Shown here: one piece after another, positions 53,268 to 62,900 of the stretch | Numbering within the stretch: the stretch's first letter is position 1 | Layout: each line of letters begins with the position of its first letter | DNA from: Arsukibacterium sp. UBA5043 | GTDB lineage: Bacteria > Pseudomonadota > Gammaproteobacteria > Enterobacterales > Alteromonadaceae | Length of the DNA stretch: 64,000 nucleotides | Reading direction: 5' to 3' | Assembly (NCBI GenBank): GCA_002415085.1 | Contig: DIBV01000004.1 | Location: 1-64,000, forward strand | Made by a program: the position numbers and the translations under genes | The notes under the pieces: generated by a model | The model's database searches: none | Told to the model about the DNA's origin: nothing | The model's input: the letters and a program-made list of their open reading frames with translations, nothing else

Positions 53268-53299
53268 AGTAAAAATTACCGTTGGCAGTAATTATTACT
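53268..53299. other. Inverted repeat in a 322-bp gap
   Basis: AGTAAAAATTAC (53268-53279) and GTAATTATTACT (53288-53299) match at 11 of 12 positions around CGTTGGCA. The gap 53109-53430 is otherwise without gene or other recognisable signal; it may hold the kinase promoter. Confidence 0.45.
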
Positions 53300-53430
53300 G
53301 GTTGTGTGGTAGGATCTGCTACCGCTTAAAGCCTTTACAGCTATAGGTCGGGGGGCGTGGTCTGACTTTTTTAACGTCAGGCTGGCGCTAACATATTCCC
53401 TGTCGTTGTTAACTAGGGTATAAGGGCGCT

Positions 53431-54285
53431 ATGAAAATACCGAAACGTATTCAGCCGCTGGTCGACGAAGGCCTGGTGGATGAAGTTATCCGGCCACTGA
53501 TGAGTGGCAAAGAAGCTGCGGTGTATATCGTCCGGTGTGGCGAGGATATTCGCTGCGCCAAAGTCTATAAAGAAGCGGACAAACGCAGCTTTAAACAAGC
53601 GGTGTTGTATCAGGAAGGCCGCAAAGGGCGCAACAGCCGCCGGGCCAGAGCCATTGAAAAAGGCTCCAAGTTTGGCCGTGCCCAGCAGGAACAAAGCTGG
53701 CAACATGCCGAGGTCGATGCGCTGTTTAAACTGGCGAAAGCGGGCGTGCGGGTACCACAGCCCTATGGTTGTTATGACGGCGTGCTGCTGATGGAGCTGG
53801 TTTGCGATGATGAAGGCATGGTGGCGCCGCGCTTAGGGGACGTTGCTATGGCTGAAGATATTGCGCTGGCCGATCACGCTACCATGATGCAATACGTGGT
53901 GGTGATGCTGTGCGAGGGGCTGGTACATGGCGACTTGTCTGAGTTTAATGTGCTGGTGGACGATTACGGCCCGGTGATAATTGACCTGCCGCAGGCGGTA
54001 GATGCCGCCGCCAACAATAACGCGAAATGGATGCTGGAGCGCGATATTAATAATATGCGCGACTATTACGGCTTGTATGCGCCGCAGTTACTCACCACCA
54101 ACTACGCCGGTGAGATTTGGGCGCTGTACGAGGCCGGAGAGCTGACTCCGGATACTGAGTTAACCGGCGAATTTATTGCCGATGACAGCGCCGCCGATGT
54201 GGATTCGGTGCTGGAGCAAATTAAAGCGGCGTTTGCCGAAGAGGAAGAACGCCGGGCCCGCGTTGCCGCGGACCAGGACGATTAA
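53431..54285 (+). CDS. RIO-type serine protein kinase
   Basis: A 284-residue kinase. GKEAAVYIVRCGEDIRCAKVYK is split as the glycine-poor P loop GKEAAVYIV and the ATP-anchoring Lys in CAKVYK. VHGDLSEFNVLVDD (catalytic Asp, RIO style) and VIIDLPQAVD (metal-binding Asp) are present. The C-terminal ~50 residues are acidic. It resembles the PA4780-type RIO kinases of proteobacteria, whose substrates are mostly unknown. It stands alone with AAGGG before the ATG. Confidence 0.92.
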   Translation: MKIPKRIQPLVDEGLVDEVIRPLMSGKEAAVYIVRCGEDIRCAKVYKEADKRSFKQAVLYQEGRKGRNSRRARAIEKGSKFGRAQQEQSWQHAEVDALFKLAKAGVRVPQPYGCYDGVLLMELVCDDEGMVAPRLGDVAMAEDIALADHATMMQYVVVMLCEGLVHGDLSEFNVLVDDYGPVIIDLPQAVDAAANNNAKWMLERDINNMRDYYGLYAPQLLTTNYAGEIWALYEAGELTPDTELTGEFIADDSAADVDSVLEQIKAAFAEEEERRARVAADQDD

Positions 54286-54311
54286 TTCTGACGCAGATGC
54301 CTGGCGCTGTG

Positions 54312-54935
54312 TTACAAGTGATCCCGCAAACGCTGCTCAGCCTTGATATAAGCCTGCTCAGCCAAATAGGCATCATGCTCCAGTGCAGGTAGCTGATTAA
54401 TTGCATTATCGAGTTCAGTTTTCAGCATTTCAATGTCGTATAACAGCTGCACTCTTTCCTCACGGGTCAGCCCGTCTGCCACCAGCAACTCGGTGTTCAC
54501 TACGATATCCTGTTCCAGCGCACTGATCAGACGATGTTGCTTATCGACGGCCGAGCGGGCGGTATTTAAGCCACGTTGCAAGTCGTATAATGCTTTACCA
54601 TCACGGTAAGCCGGTAAAAAGTCTGCTTCTAAATCGGGCATGCAGCTATTCTGGTAACTGGCCCCCCGCTTGCCGACATTAAAGCCGTTAGCGCGGGTAC
54701 AAAATCGCTCTGACCCTGCACGATGCCCTTGTCGGTAAGCATTAAGCTCAGGGGTGACACCGTGATCCGCACACTCCTGCCGGTAAGTAGCGATGGCCGT
54801 TTCAGGCTTGCCGTTAGCGCCGTCTTCAAAACCAATAGTCCGCCAGTCAGCTGTCAGGCACTGCGATTTATCCATCCCGGCGCAACCTGTCAGCAGTAAT
54901 GTGGTTAGCAGGGCAAACCATTTCGAGTATGTCAT
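54312..54935 (-). CDS. DUF2799-family lipoprotein
   Basis: A 207-residue protein with lipobox LLTGC. DWRTIGFEDGANGK and YRQGHRAGSERFCTRANGF are the glycine/cysteine repeats of DUF2799. The C-terminal third (about 115-207) is a long coiled-coil-like helix (LYDIEMLKTELDNAINQLPA). A cysteine-rich core may form disulphides. Function unknown; located on a membrane, probably the outer one. Confidence 0.88.
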   Translation of the reverse strand: MTYSKWFALLTTLLLTGCAGMDKSQCLTADWRTIGFEDGANGKPETAIATYRQECADHGVTPELNAYRQGHRAGSERFCTRANGFNVGKRGASYQNSCMPDLEADFLPAYRDGKALYDLQRGLNTARSAVDKQHRLISALEQDIVVNTELLVADGLTREERVQLLYDIEMLKTELDNAINQLPALEHDAYLAEQAYIKAEQRLRDHL

Positions 54936-55128
54936 AAGTATCTCTTGGGTATTATCAGCCAGTGCTTATTGCACGTTGCAGCGTAATTGTATGGCCCTAA
55001 CTTACCTGTAGCGGGGTGATATTGGCAAGAAATGATCGCTTAACAGACCAAAAGCGTAATATTTTCAGTAAAACCTGACCCAAATATAAGCCGTAACATA
55101 AGTAAACCCTCAGCAACAGGCGATGCCA

Positions 55129-55686
55129 ATGAAACGAGTAATATTACTATTGTGCACCTTGTTTAGTAGTGTGTTGTCCGCCAATGACACAGCCTGGGCG
55201 GCCTGGCGCGAGGGAAAAGCGGTGTTGATTATGCGCCATGCGCTAGCACCCGGCACCGGTGATCCGGCGGGGTTTAAGCTGGCTGATTGCGGCACCCAGC
55301 GCAATTTAAATAACCAGGGCCGGCAACAGGCAACAGCCTGGGGGGCTCGGTTGCGCCAGCAGGTTGCGCAGGTTGCAACTGACATTGAATTATACAGCAG
55401 CCAATGGTGCCGCTGCCTGGAAACGGCAGAATTAATGGCCATAGCGAAAGTACAAGCCATGCCGGCTCTCAATTCTTTTTTTGCTGGCCGTGGTGATAGC
55501 CAGCAACAGACGACAGCCCTGGTGCAACGGTTTGCCCTGGCTACGCTGCCGGCACCAACAGTACTGGTTACTCATCAGGTTAATTTTACTGCCCTGACCG
55601 GCTACTTTCCTGCTTCCGGCGAAGCAGCCATTCTGGCGCTGCCATTAACCCGCCCTGCCACGGTACTGGCCAGAATAATGCCCTGA
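55129..55686 (+). CDS. Periplasmic histidine-phosphatase-family protein
   Basis: A 185-residue protein with a signal peptide, then VLIMRHALAPGTGDPAGF, the RH catalytic motif. RNLNNQGRQQATAWGA and YSSQWCRCLETAELM follow, then LVTHQVNFTALTGY with the second histidine. The ATG at 55129 is better placed relative to AGG than that at 55123. The order fits the acid-phosphatase/phosphoglycerate-mutase fold. It may hydrolyse phosphate esters in the periplasm. Confidence 0.85.
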   Translation: MKRVILLLCTLFSSVLSANDTAWAAWREGKAVLIMRHALAPGTGDPAGFKLADCGTQRNLNNQGRQQATAWGARLRQQVAQVATDIELYSSQWCRCLETAELMAIAKVQAMPALNSFFAGRGDSQQQTTALVQRFALATLPAPTVLVTHQVNFTALTGYFPASGEAAILALPLTRPATVLARIMP

Positions 55687-55862
55687 TGGTCATTTTAGCC
55701 GCGCGCCATTATTTAATTAAGTAGTGCTTTTCACCAAATAATGGCGAGATTTGTTGGTCTGGCTTGATGGTTCTAATTTAAATTTCTTATTTATCATTAA
55801 CTTAAAATATGGCAAAGCCTTTGCAAAACAAGCAGCAGTAACTAACCAATAAGGACATAACA

Positions 55863-56528
55863 ATGAAACTCTCTCAATTTGCTGCTGTTTCCACTTTAGT
55901 TGCCGCTACAATAATGTTTAGCGGAGTATTTAACGACGCGGCCGCCAATACCACTTATGGCAATATCGATAAAGTGATGGGCAGTGCTGTGGTGGGCAGT
56001 GGTCAGCACTATGGCAATGTGTCGCTGGTCAATGGCAGTGTCCAGATGGCCAGTAACAGCAGCGCCAAAGCCGTATCACTGGTTAACGGTGGTATTGATA
56101 TTCGTGATGATGTGTCGCTTGACCGTGCTGAAACCGTTAATGGAGCCATTGAAGCTGGGCGTAACTTTATCGTCAATGACAGTCTTAGCACAGTGAACGG
56201 TGCCATTAAGCTGGGTGATAACGCAGTCGTTGCTGGTGATGTCAGTACGGTAAATGGTGATATTACGCTGCAAAGTGCGCAGCTGGCGCAGAATATCAGT
56301 ACCGTGAATGGTGACATTCTACTTGCCGGCAACACGGTGGTGAAAGGCGATGTGGTATTTAAAAAGACGGGTAAGAAAAAGTCATTTTTTGGCTGGAGCA
56401 ACAACAAAAACCCCAGTTTATATATCGCTGCCAATGCAGTGGTCGAAGGACAGATTATTCTGGAGCAACCGGTAGAGCTGAAATTTGACAACCCGGCCAT
56501 GCAGGCAAAAGTGGTTGAGCGGTTTTAA
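55863..56528 (+). CDS. Secreted VNG-repeat beta-helix-like protein
   Basis: A 221-residue protein with a signal peptide. The body has at least six copies of a ~20-residue unit: SLVNGSVQMASNSS, SLVNGGIDIRDDV, ETVNGAIEAGRNF, STVNGAIKLGDNA, STVNGDITLQSAQ and STVNGDILLAGNT. The regular V-N-G turn fits a beta-helix of the bactofilin/polymer-forming or DUF4097-like type. A basic insert (KKTGKKKSFFG) and a VEGQIILEQPVEL tail end the fold. AAGGA precedes the ATG. The role is unknown; it may be a surface or periplasmic scaffold, possibly linked to the convergent LytTR system. Confidence 0.8.
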   Translation: MKLSQFAAVSTLVAATIMFSGVFNDAAANTTYGNIDKVMGSAVVGSGQHYGNVSLVNGSVQMASNSSAKAVSLVNGGIDIRDDVSLDRAETVNGAIEAGRNFIVNDSLSTVNGAIKLGDNAVVAGDVSTVNGDITLQSAQLAQNISTVNGDILLAGNTVVKGDVVFKKTGKKKSFFGWSNNKNPSLYIAANAVVEGQIILEQPVELKFDNPAMQAKVVERF

Positions 56529-56545
56529 GTAGGTAAATTAGTAGC

Positions 56546-56573
56546 AGGGCGCCGTGCTGCGCCCTTAGCTTTC
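56546..56573. terminator. Possible terminator after the VNG-repeat gene
   Basis: AGGGCGC (56546-56552), CGTGCT, GCGCCCT (56559-56565) is a perfect stem, followed by TAGCTTTC, a weak T run. It lies between convergent genes. Confidence 0.55.
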
Positions 56574-56588
56574 TTTCTGAGCATTATG

Positions 56589-57266
56589 TTACAGCAATTG
56601 CGCCAGATTTTGTTTGTATAGCTTGCCTGCTTTAACCACTTTCTCTGTAGCCAGCCGCACCTGGTCGCCATCGACGGCAACAACATGGTTTTTATTAACC
56701 ACCAATGACTTGTGAATTTGTAAAAACTGCGGCCGGGGCAGCTGCAGTAGTAGTCGCTTCAGCGTGCTGCTAACCAGCGTTATCTGCTGACCATGCCATA
56801 CTTTGACATAGTTACCGTAGGCCTCTAACAATATAATCTCGTTTAGCAGAAACCTGCGTTTTTCCCGGTCTACCTTTAGTGCAATATAACTATCGGCGAC
56901 GGGCATTGCCTCGCCGATACGACGCTGTACTTTATTAATGGCTTCGCCCAGGCGGGCGGCACTAACCGGCTTTAATAAATAATCAACTACATCCAGTTCG
57001 AAGCCGTCTAGCGCGTATTCTTTATAGGCGCTGATAATAATGACGTGCGGCCGATGGTGCAGTACTTTTAACAGCTCAATGCCACTTAGTGCTGGCATGT
57101 TAATATCCAGCAGCAATAAATCAATCTGGTGACGGGCAAGATAACTGAGCGCTTCAGTGGCATTGTAGCAACTGCCCAGCAGCGCAATATCGGCATTGTC
57201 CTGCAAGTGATGCCGCAGCACCTGATGTGCCAGCGGCTCGTCATCGATGATCAGCGTTGTTAACAC
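56589..57266 (-). CDS. LytTR-family response regulator
   Basis: A 225-residue protein with receiver motifs (IIDDEP acidic pocket, LLLDINMPALSG with phosphorylated Asp54, Lys in YLLKPVSA). The C-terminal LytTR DNA-binding domain has EIILLEAYGNYVKVWHG, RPQFLQIHKSLVVNKNHV and LATEKVVKAGKLYKQNL. The start is GTG and overlaps the kinase 3' end by 7 bp, so the two are coupled. Its direct targets are unknown. The divergent ABC transporter at 59005 is the obvious candidate. Confidence 0.93.
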   Translation of the reverse strand: MLTTLIIDDEPLAHQVLRHHLQDNADIALLGSCYNATEALSYLARHQIDLLLLDINMPALSGIELLKVLHHRPHVIIISAYKEYALDGFELDVVDYLLKPVSAARLGEAINKVQRRIGEAMPVADSYIALKVDREKRRFLLNEIILLEAYGNYVKVWHGQQITLVSSTLKRLLLQLPRPQFLQIHKSLVVNKNHVVAVDGDQVRLATEKVVKAGKLYKQNLAQLL

Positions 57267-58795
57267 GGTTCCAGCTCCAGTGTCAGATCAACGCACCAGA
57301 CACCCGCTTGCCCGATACTGCTAAAACGATGCTTACCGGCATAGAGTAAGCTTAAGCGGCGGCGCAGGTTTTCCAAACCAACGCCGGCAGCAGTCTGGCG
57401 AATATTATCCGGCACAGAATTACTGCACTGCATGTGCAGCCAGCCATTTTCTACCGTCAGCTTCAACGCCACATGGCAGCCAGACTGGCTCGGCTCTACA
57501 CCGTGCTTAAAGGCATTTTCCAGCACGATTATCAGCAGTAAGGGCGCGATTTGCCAGCGCTCGGCCTGCTCAGGCCAGGTCAGCGACAGCTGGCATTTGT
57601 CGGCACTGCGAATGCTCTGCAAGGCGAGAAAATCCTGCAGGTACTGTACTTCCTGTGCCAGTGTTACACGCGGCGATTGGCCGTCGTACACGGTATAACG
57701 CAGCAAATTCGCCAGCTGCATTACCATGGCAGGCGCCTGAACGGAGTTGGCCAGTGTCAGCGCATATAAGTTATTTAGCGTATTAAATAAAAAATGCGGA
57801 TTGACCTGCTGCTGCAGTAGTTGCAGCTCGGTGGCACTTTGCCGCTGCGCCACTTCTGCCAGTGCCTTTTCCTGCTGCTGGCGCTCGAATGCCAGGATCA
57901 CCGGTGCACTGAGCAACAGCACAAAAAAGCAAAAGCGGTAATTGTCCGGCGCAAAGATATTGTGATCCTGCGATGGTAAAAAAGTGAATTCAGCAATATT
58001 CATGGGCAACAGCAGCACCACTGCTGCCAAAAGCGGGGTCAGTATAATAATGCTAACCAGACAACCAGCGACATAAGCAAACACGCCGCTGCGGGCCAAA
58101 AGTTTGCGGATAAGCCAGTATCGGTTTACCCAGCACAGTAATAACACGGCGCTGCCAAGCAGAAAAAACTGCCACAGGTACATTAAAAACTGGCCGAAAT
58201 TGACGATAACGGTATCACTGTCAATCACGGCCCGCAGCGGCTGATTGCGCACCGGGTCGTCATGCGAGGCAAAAATACCGGCCCACAACAAAGCCCACAT
58301 CAGCATTAACAACAGCAGCACCGCATCCAAAGAAAACAGCTTCGAGATAAACTGAAAACGCGCTGTACCGGAGCGGCGCGCTAAACCGCGACTAAGACCA
58401 TAACCTGCGCTGGCACATAACAGCAATAACCATCCCTGCACAGAAAACAGGATCCAGCCGGCAAAAGATGGCACAGCGTCAGCCACGCTAAACAGCAGTA
58501 CCGGATAGGCGATTAAGCCTGCCACCCAGATTAGGGCAGCCTTGCCGTTATTCCGGCCGCTATAATGGCCACTGACATAATGCGCCAGCAGCAGCGGGGC
58601 ACTTTCTAAAAGCAGCTGAACAGCAGTCTGCAAAAACACCAGCCCAGTCTGACTGTGCAGCGAATAGTGCCGGATAGCAGCTTCCAGCAGCAGCGCCGCC
58701 AGCAGTGGCAGCTGGTTGTCAATAATCGGGGTAAATATGGATTTGGCTCTGCTAAAGGCCCCGCTAACCATTGTGTCGTCCTGTAGTGTCGTCAT
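57260..58795 (-). CDS. LytS/YehU-type sensor histidine kinase
   Basis: A 511-residue inner-membrane kinase. The first ~290 residues contain about seven hydrophobic segments. The conserved His_kinase motif ELQLLQQQVNPHFLFNTLNN carries the phosphorylated histidine. The ATPase region has VLENAFKHGVEP (N box) and AAGVGLENLRRRLSLLY (G box). It lacks the usual LytS 5TM-5TMR features that I can recognise, so the sensor half is unassigned. It is transcribed away from the ABC operon, with about 209 bp between the start codons. Confidence 0.9.
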   Translation of the reverse strand: MTTLQDDTMVSGAFSRAKSIFTPIIDNQLPLLAALLLEAAIRHYSLHSQTGLVFLQTAVQLLLESAPLLLAHYVSGHYSGRNNGKAALIWVAGLIAYPVLLFSVADAVPSFAGWILFSVQGWLLLLCASAGYGLSRGLARRSGTARFQFISKLFSLDAVLLLLMLMWALLWAGIFASHDDPVRNQPLRAVIDSDTVIVNFGQFLMYLWQFFLLGSAVLLLCWVNRYWLIRKLLARSGVFAYVAGCLVSIIILTPLLAAVVLLLPMNIAEFTFLPSQDHNIFAPDNYRFCFFVLLLSAPVILAFERQQQEKALAEVAQRQSATELQLLQQQVNPHFLFNTLNNLYALTLANSVQAPAMVMQLANLLRYTVYDGQSPRVTLAQEVQYLQDFLALQSIRSADKCQLSLTWPEQAERWQIAPLLLIIVLENAFKHGVEPSQSGCHVALKLTVENGWLHMQCSNSVPDNIRQTAAGVGLENLRRRLSLLYAGKHRFSSIGQAGVWCVDLTLELEPC

Positions 58796-59004
58796 GTACC
58801 TTGTTACCCAGCGTGGCGGATCTTTGGGCAGACGTCAGCCAAATAATGACGAAATTAGCCTTTTTACTGATAAAAGTAAATTTGCCCAGCCGGTGAAGCC
58901 GTTAACGTCTTTTATCATCGTAATCAGTCAGTTTGTCATAGCTTAATTGTCACAACACGGCGTTCGGCCTAGCCTGAAGCAACATTTTTTTGCACGAGAG
59001 CTAT

Positions 59005-59904
59005 ATGCTGAGCATCAAACAACTTTCAGTTACCTACGCCGATGGCACTAAGGCACTACAGGATATTAATCTGCAGCTACCAACCGGGATGGTGGGCTTA
59101 CTGGGCCCGAACGGCGCAGGTAAATCGACCCTGATGCGCACGCTGGCCACACTACAACAGCCTGACAGCGGCCAGATTGAATTTGACGGCATCGATATTA
59201 CGGCACAGCCACACAGCCTGCGCCAGCAGTTAGGCTATTTGCCACAGCATTTTGGCGTTTACCCGCATATGAGCTGCATGGCGTTGCTGCAACATATGGC
59301 CGTGCTTAAGGGCATGCATAACAACGCTGAGCAACAGCAGCAAATTACCAGCCTGCTTGAGCTAACCAACCTTAGCGACGTTGCAAAAAAGCCGGTGGCG
59401 AGCTTTTCCGGTGGCATGCGCCAGCGCTTTGGTATTGCCCAGGCCTTGCTGGGCAACCCCAGGTTATTGATCCTGGATGAACCCACTGCCGGGCTCGATC
59501 CAGCCGAGCGCGAGCGGCTGCATGCATTACTGGTTAATATCAGCCGCGATAAGCTTATTTTACTGTCGACCCATATTGTGGAAGACATTGAGAATTTGTG
59601 CCCCTATGTCGCGCTGATTAATCAGGGCCGCATTGTGGCAAACGACGCGGTGCAAAGCCTGATTACACCGCTGCAAGGCCGGGTTTGGCAAAGCACCAGC
59701 GCACCTGAAGATGAGCGCAGTATTCTCAATTCGAGCTTTCGCTATGGCTTGCCAATTTACCGCCAGCTTAGTGAACATCGTCCCTGTGCCGATGCGGTAG
59801 CAGTAAGCGCCACACTGCAGGACCGCTATTTTTTTGAACTGAACTACACGGCAAAAAACACATCTGGTCAAAACAGCAAGGTGGTTTCTGATGCCGCAGC
59901 TTAA
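59005..59904 (+). CDS. ABC transporter ATPase
   Basis: A 299-residue ATPase read from the ATG at 59005, with GAGAG upstream. Walker A GPNGAGKST, Q-loop region LGYLPQHFG, signature FSGGMRQRFG, Walker B LLILDEPTAGLDP and the H-loop STHIVEDIENLC are all present. The last ~80 residues are an accessory domain. Such ATPases with this spacing energise exporters of the ABC-2 type. Its stop overlaps the permease start by 14 bp. The likely partner is the fused permease-peptidase that follows. Confidence 0.94.
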   Translation: MLSIKQLSVTYADGTKALQDINLQLPTGMVGLLGPNGAGKSTLMRTLATLQQPDSGQIEFDGIDITAQPHSLRQQLGYLPQHFGVYPHMSCMALLQHMAVLKGMHNNAEQQQQITSLLELTNLSDVAKKPVASFSGGMRQRFGIAQALLGNPRLLILDEPTAGLDPAERERLHALLVNISRDKLILLSTHIVEDIENLCPYVALINQGRIVANDAVQSLITPLQGRVWQSTSAPEDERSILNSSFRYGLPIYRQLSEHRPCADAVAVSATLQDRYFFELNYTAKNTSGQNSKVVSDAAA

Positions 59905-62900
59905 TCTCGTCGCGCTGCTCAACAACGAGCGCCGTTATCTGCAGCGCCAGCCACTGCTATGGCTGGCCTTAGTGCTGATCCCGCTGGCGGCCTATATCTT
60001 CGCCACTGGCATTGGCGGTATCGATGACCTGGCGGACAAACGCCTGCAAGCGCTGCATATGACGCTGCTGATGTTTTACCTGCCACTGCTGTGTGGTGCA
60101 ATGGCGCCGCTGCTGCTACTGCGTGATCACAATCATGCTATGACAGAGCTGATCGGCAGCACTCCGCTGCGCTTGTCACAACGCCTGCTGGTGCGCTCAG
60201 GCATGTTGTTTTTACTCTGCGCTGCTTTGATGCTGACGGGCTTTAGTATTATCTGTTACCAACTTAGCCAGCAGTTTGGTTTTCAGCCTGAGCTGCTGTG
60301 GCTAACGCTGTGGAATTTTAGTTTTATGGCGCTACCGGCCTGCGCCTTTTATGCCATGCTGGCAGCCTGTATTGCGCAGCGCTTTGCCAGTAATGCCGTG
60401 CTCTATGCCGTATTTGCCGCACTGTGGCTGATGTATCTGTTTTTGGCCAGTATCAATGGCGCGCCTATGTTGGCTGGCAGCAGTATTTACAGCAGCGAGC
60501 TATTTAACAGCCTGCGTCTGCTCGACCCTTTTGGCAACACTGCACTGGTGGCGCTGTATCAGCACACTGTGCCTCAGCTGTACGGTGATGGGATGTTTTA
60601 CCTGAACCGGCTGCTGTACTGCCTGCTAAGCGCCGGTCTGTTTTACCTGAGCTTACAGCTAAAAGCTTATCAGCCCAGCAGCAAACCACTGTCAGCGCGG
60701 TCAGATAACACGCCGCCAGCGTCACAAGCTACACTGTGCTATCAGGCAGTAACACCGCAGGCTAAAGGCGCGCGGCAGCTGTGGCAACTGTGCTGTGAAG
60801 CCTTGCAGGCGGTGCTTAGGCAACGGCTAAACCAGCTCATTCTAATCGGCTGGCCCTTATTGCTGACAACCGAGGTGCTATCGGCGATAGACTACGCCGA
60901 GCCGCTTGCCGTGTTGCAGCCAACCAGCCTGGATGCGCTAAACCGTATTGCCTACGATGTGCTGCCGTTTCTTGGCAGCCTGCTCACCTTGCTGTGGAGC
61001 TACCAGCTTAGCTGGCGCAACAAGCATGCCGCCATGGCCGGGCTGATTGCCGCCAGCCCGGTGCGTTCAGCCTTGCTGCTGGCCAGTCAGGTTATCGCCT
61101 TAGTGCTGCTGGTGTTGCTGCTTACTATGCTAAGCGCCATCGCCTGCCTTATTGCGGAACGGCTGGCCGCGAGCCAAATCCAACTTAGCTGGTATCCGGC
61201 TGTACTTGGCAAAACGGCCTTAGCGTTGAGCCTGCTGGGCACACTGTTTTGTCTGTTTCATGCCTTATGTCGCTCGCCGCTGCTGGCTGCCAGCTGCTGT
61301 ATTGCCGCGTTGCTATTGAAATACACCCCGCTTAGCGGCAAGTTAGGCCTAACCCATACCCTGTGGAATATTGCCGGCTCGCCGCTGCAAGCCGCCGATG
61401 CGTTCTGGGGTTTTGAACAAAGCCTGTCGGTATTCTGGCCCTTTATGACATTTTGGTTAGTGCTAACCATTAGCCTGCTGTGGCTGGCCGCACGCTGGTC
61501 GCACCGCACCACTGGTTTTGCTAACGCTAAGCGCTGGACATTTAGCGTAAGCTCAGGCCTGCTGCTGGCTATTGCGGCAGTTAGTGGCGTTAACTTACAT
61601 CTGAACATTAGCAATGAGCGGCCATTATTAAACTCCGATTTACGGGAGCAGTGGCGGGCAGATTATGAGAAACGCTACGCCAGCTGGGCCAGCATAGCGC
61701 AACCCGCTATCAGCCATATTGACGCAAAGGTGGATATTTCTCCGCAAACGGGCAAGGCGGTTTACGCCCTAAGCTACACCCTGGAAAACCGCACGCCAGA
61801 GCCGGTTAGCCAATTACTGATTGGTAATTATTCCGCAACCGTAATAGACGCGTTGCAGTTATCTGTGGCATTTACATCGGAGTTCGACCAGCAGCTGGGC
61901 CAATATACGCTGCAACTTGCCGAAGCGCTTGCGCCGGGTGATACCGTGCAATTGGACAGCACCTTAATCTATACCCAGCCGCGGCACTGGCCGGCCGTGA
62001 TGCCGCAATTAGTTAAACCGTCTTTTAGCTATTTACGTGGCATGCCGCTATTACCGACGATAGGGTTTCAGCAAGAATATCGATTACGCGACGAGCAATT
62101 GCGCCGGCAGTATGCTTTGGCGCCGCTTGACCTTGCTAAACCATCAGAACTATTTGCCATACCGAAGACAACCCAGGCCAGCTACGACTGGTTCACGCTG
62201 CACTCTGTGGTGTCTACCGATGCAGGGCAGACACCACTGGCGCAGGGCAGGCGGCTACGGCAATGGCAGGAAGATGGCCGTAATTTTGCCGAGTACCAGA
62301 CAAACGGGCCCATCCGCAATCTTGCCGTCTGGTATTCGCTTGCTGGCACCTCGATATCCCGCCAGCACGACAATGTTACGCTGACGGTTTACAGCCCACA
62401 GCTAAATGCCGCAGCTGAACTGAATATGCGGGCCATGCAGGACACCTTAAGCTGGATGAGTGAGCATGTGGCGCCTTATCGCGCTGCCCAGCTTAGTTTG
62501 CTGGCGATGCCTGATTTGGGCGCAACCGGCTATGCGTTGCCGCAAATGATTATGATTAATCACCGGGTGGGTTTTCGGGCAGAACCAGCAGCTGATGCCG
62601 GCTTTGATCAGCGTTACCGGCGCGCCGTGCATGAAACGGCCCATCAATGGTTTGGTCATGATATCGGTAATGGCGTCCTTGCAGACAGTGCCTTTTTAGT
62701 GGAGTCGCTGGCAAAATACCTTGAGCTGGTGCTGATTGAGCAACACTACGGGCACGACGCGATGCAGGCGCTGGTGGAGTTTGAGCGGCAGCGCTTTAAG
62801 CTTGCAGTGATGCGCAGTACCGAACACACTACGGCACTGGTAGATGCGACGGAAAATCATGATCTGTATTCACGTGCGACGTTAGTTTTTGCCATTTTAC

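Noticed and set aside
56009-56500. 163-codon frame opposite the VNG-repeat gene
   Set aside because: Its repeats are the reverse complement of the VNG repeats; no ribosome site.
58796-59004. LytTR binding boxes in the divergent region
   Set aside because: CCGTTAACG and CAGTTTGTC were considered, but the spacing (~30 bp) does not fit the usual ~21-bp repeat.
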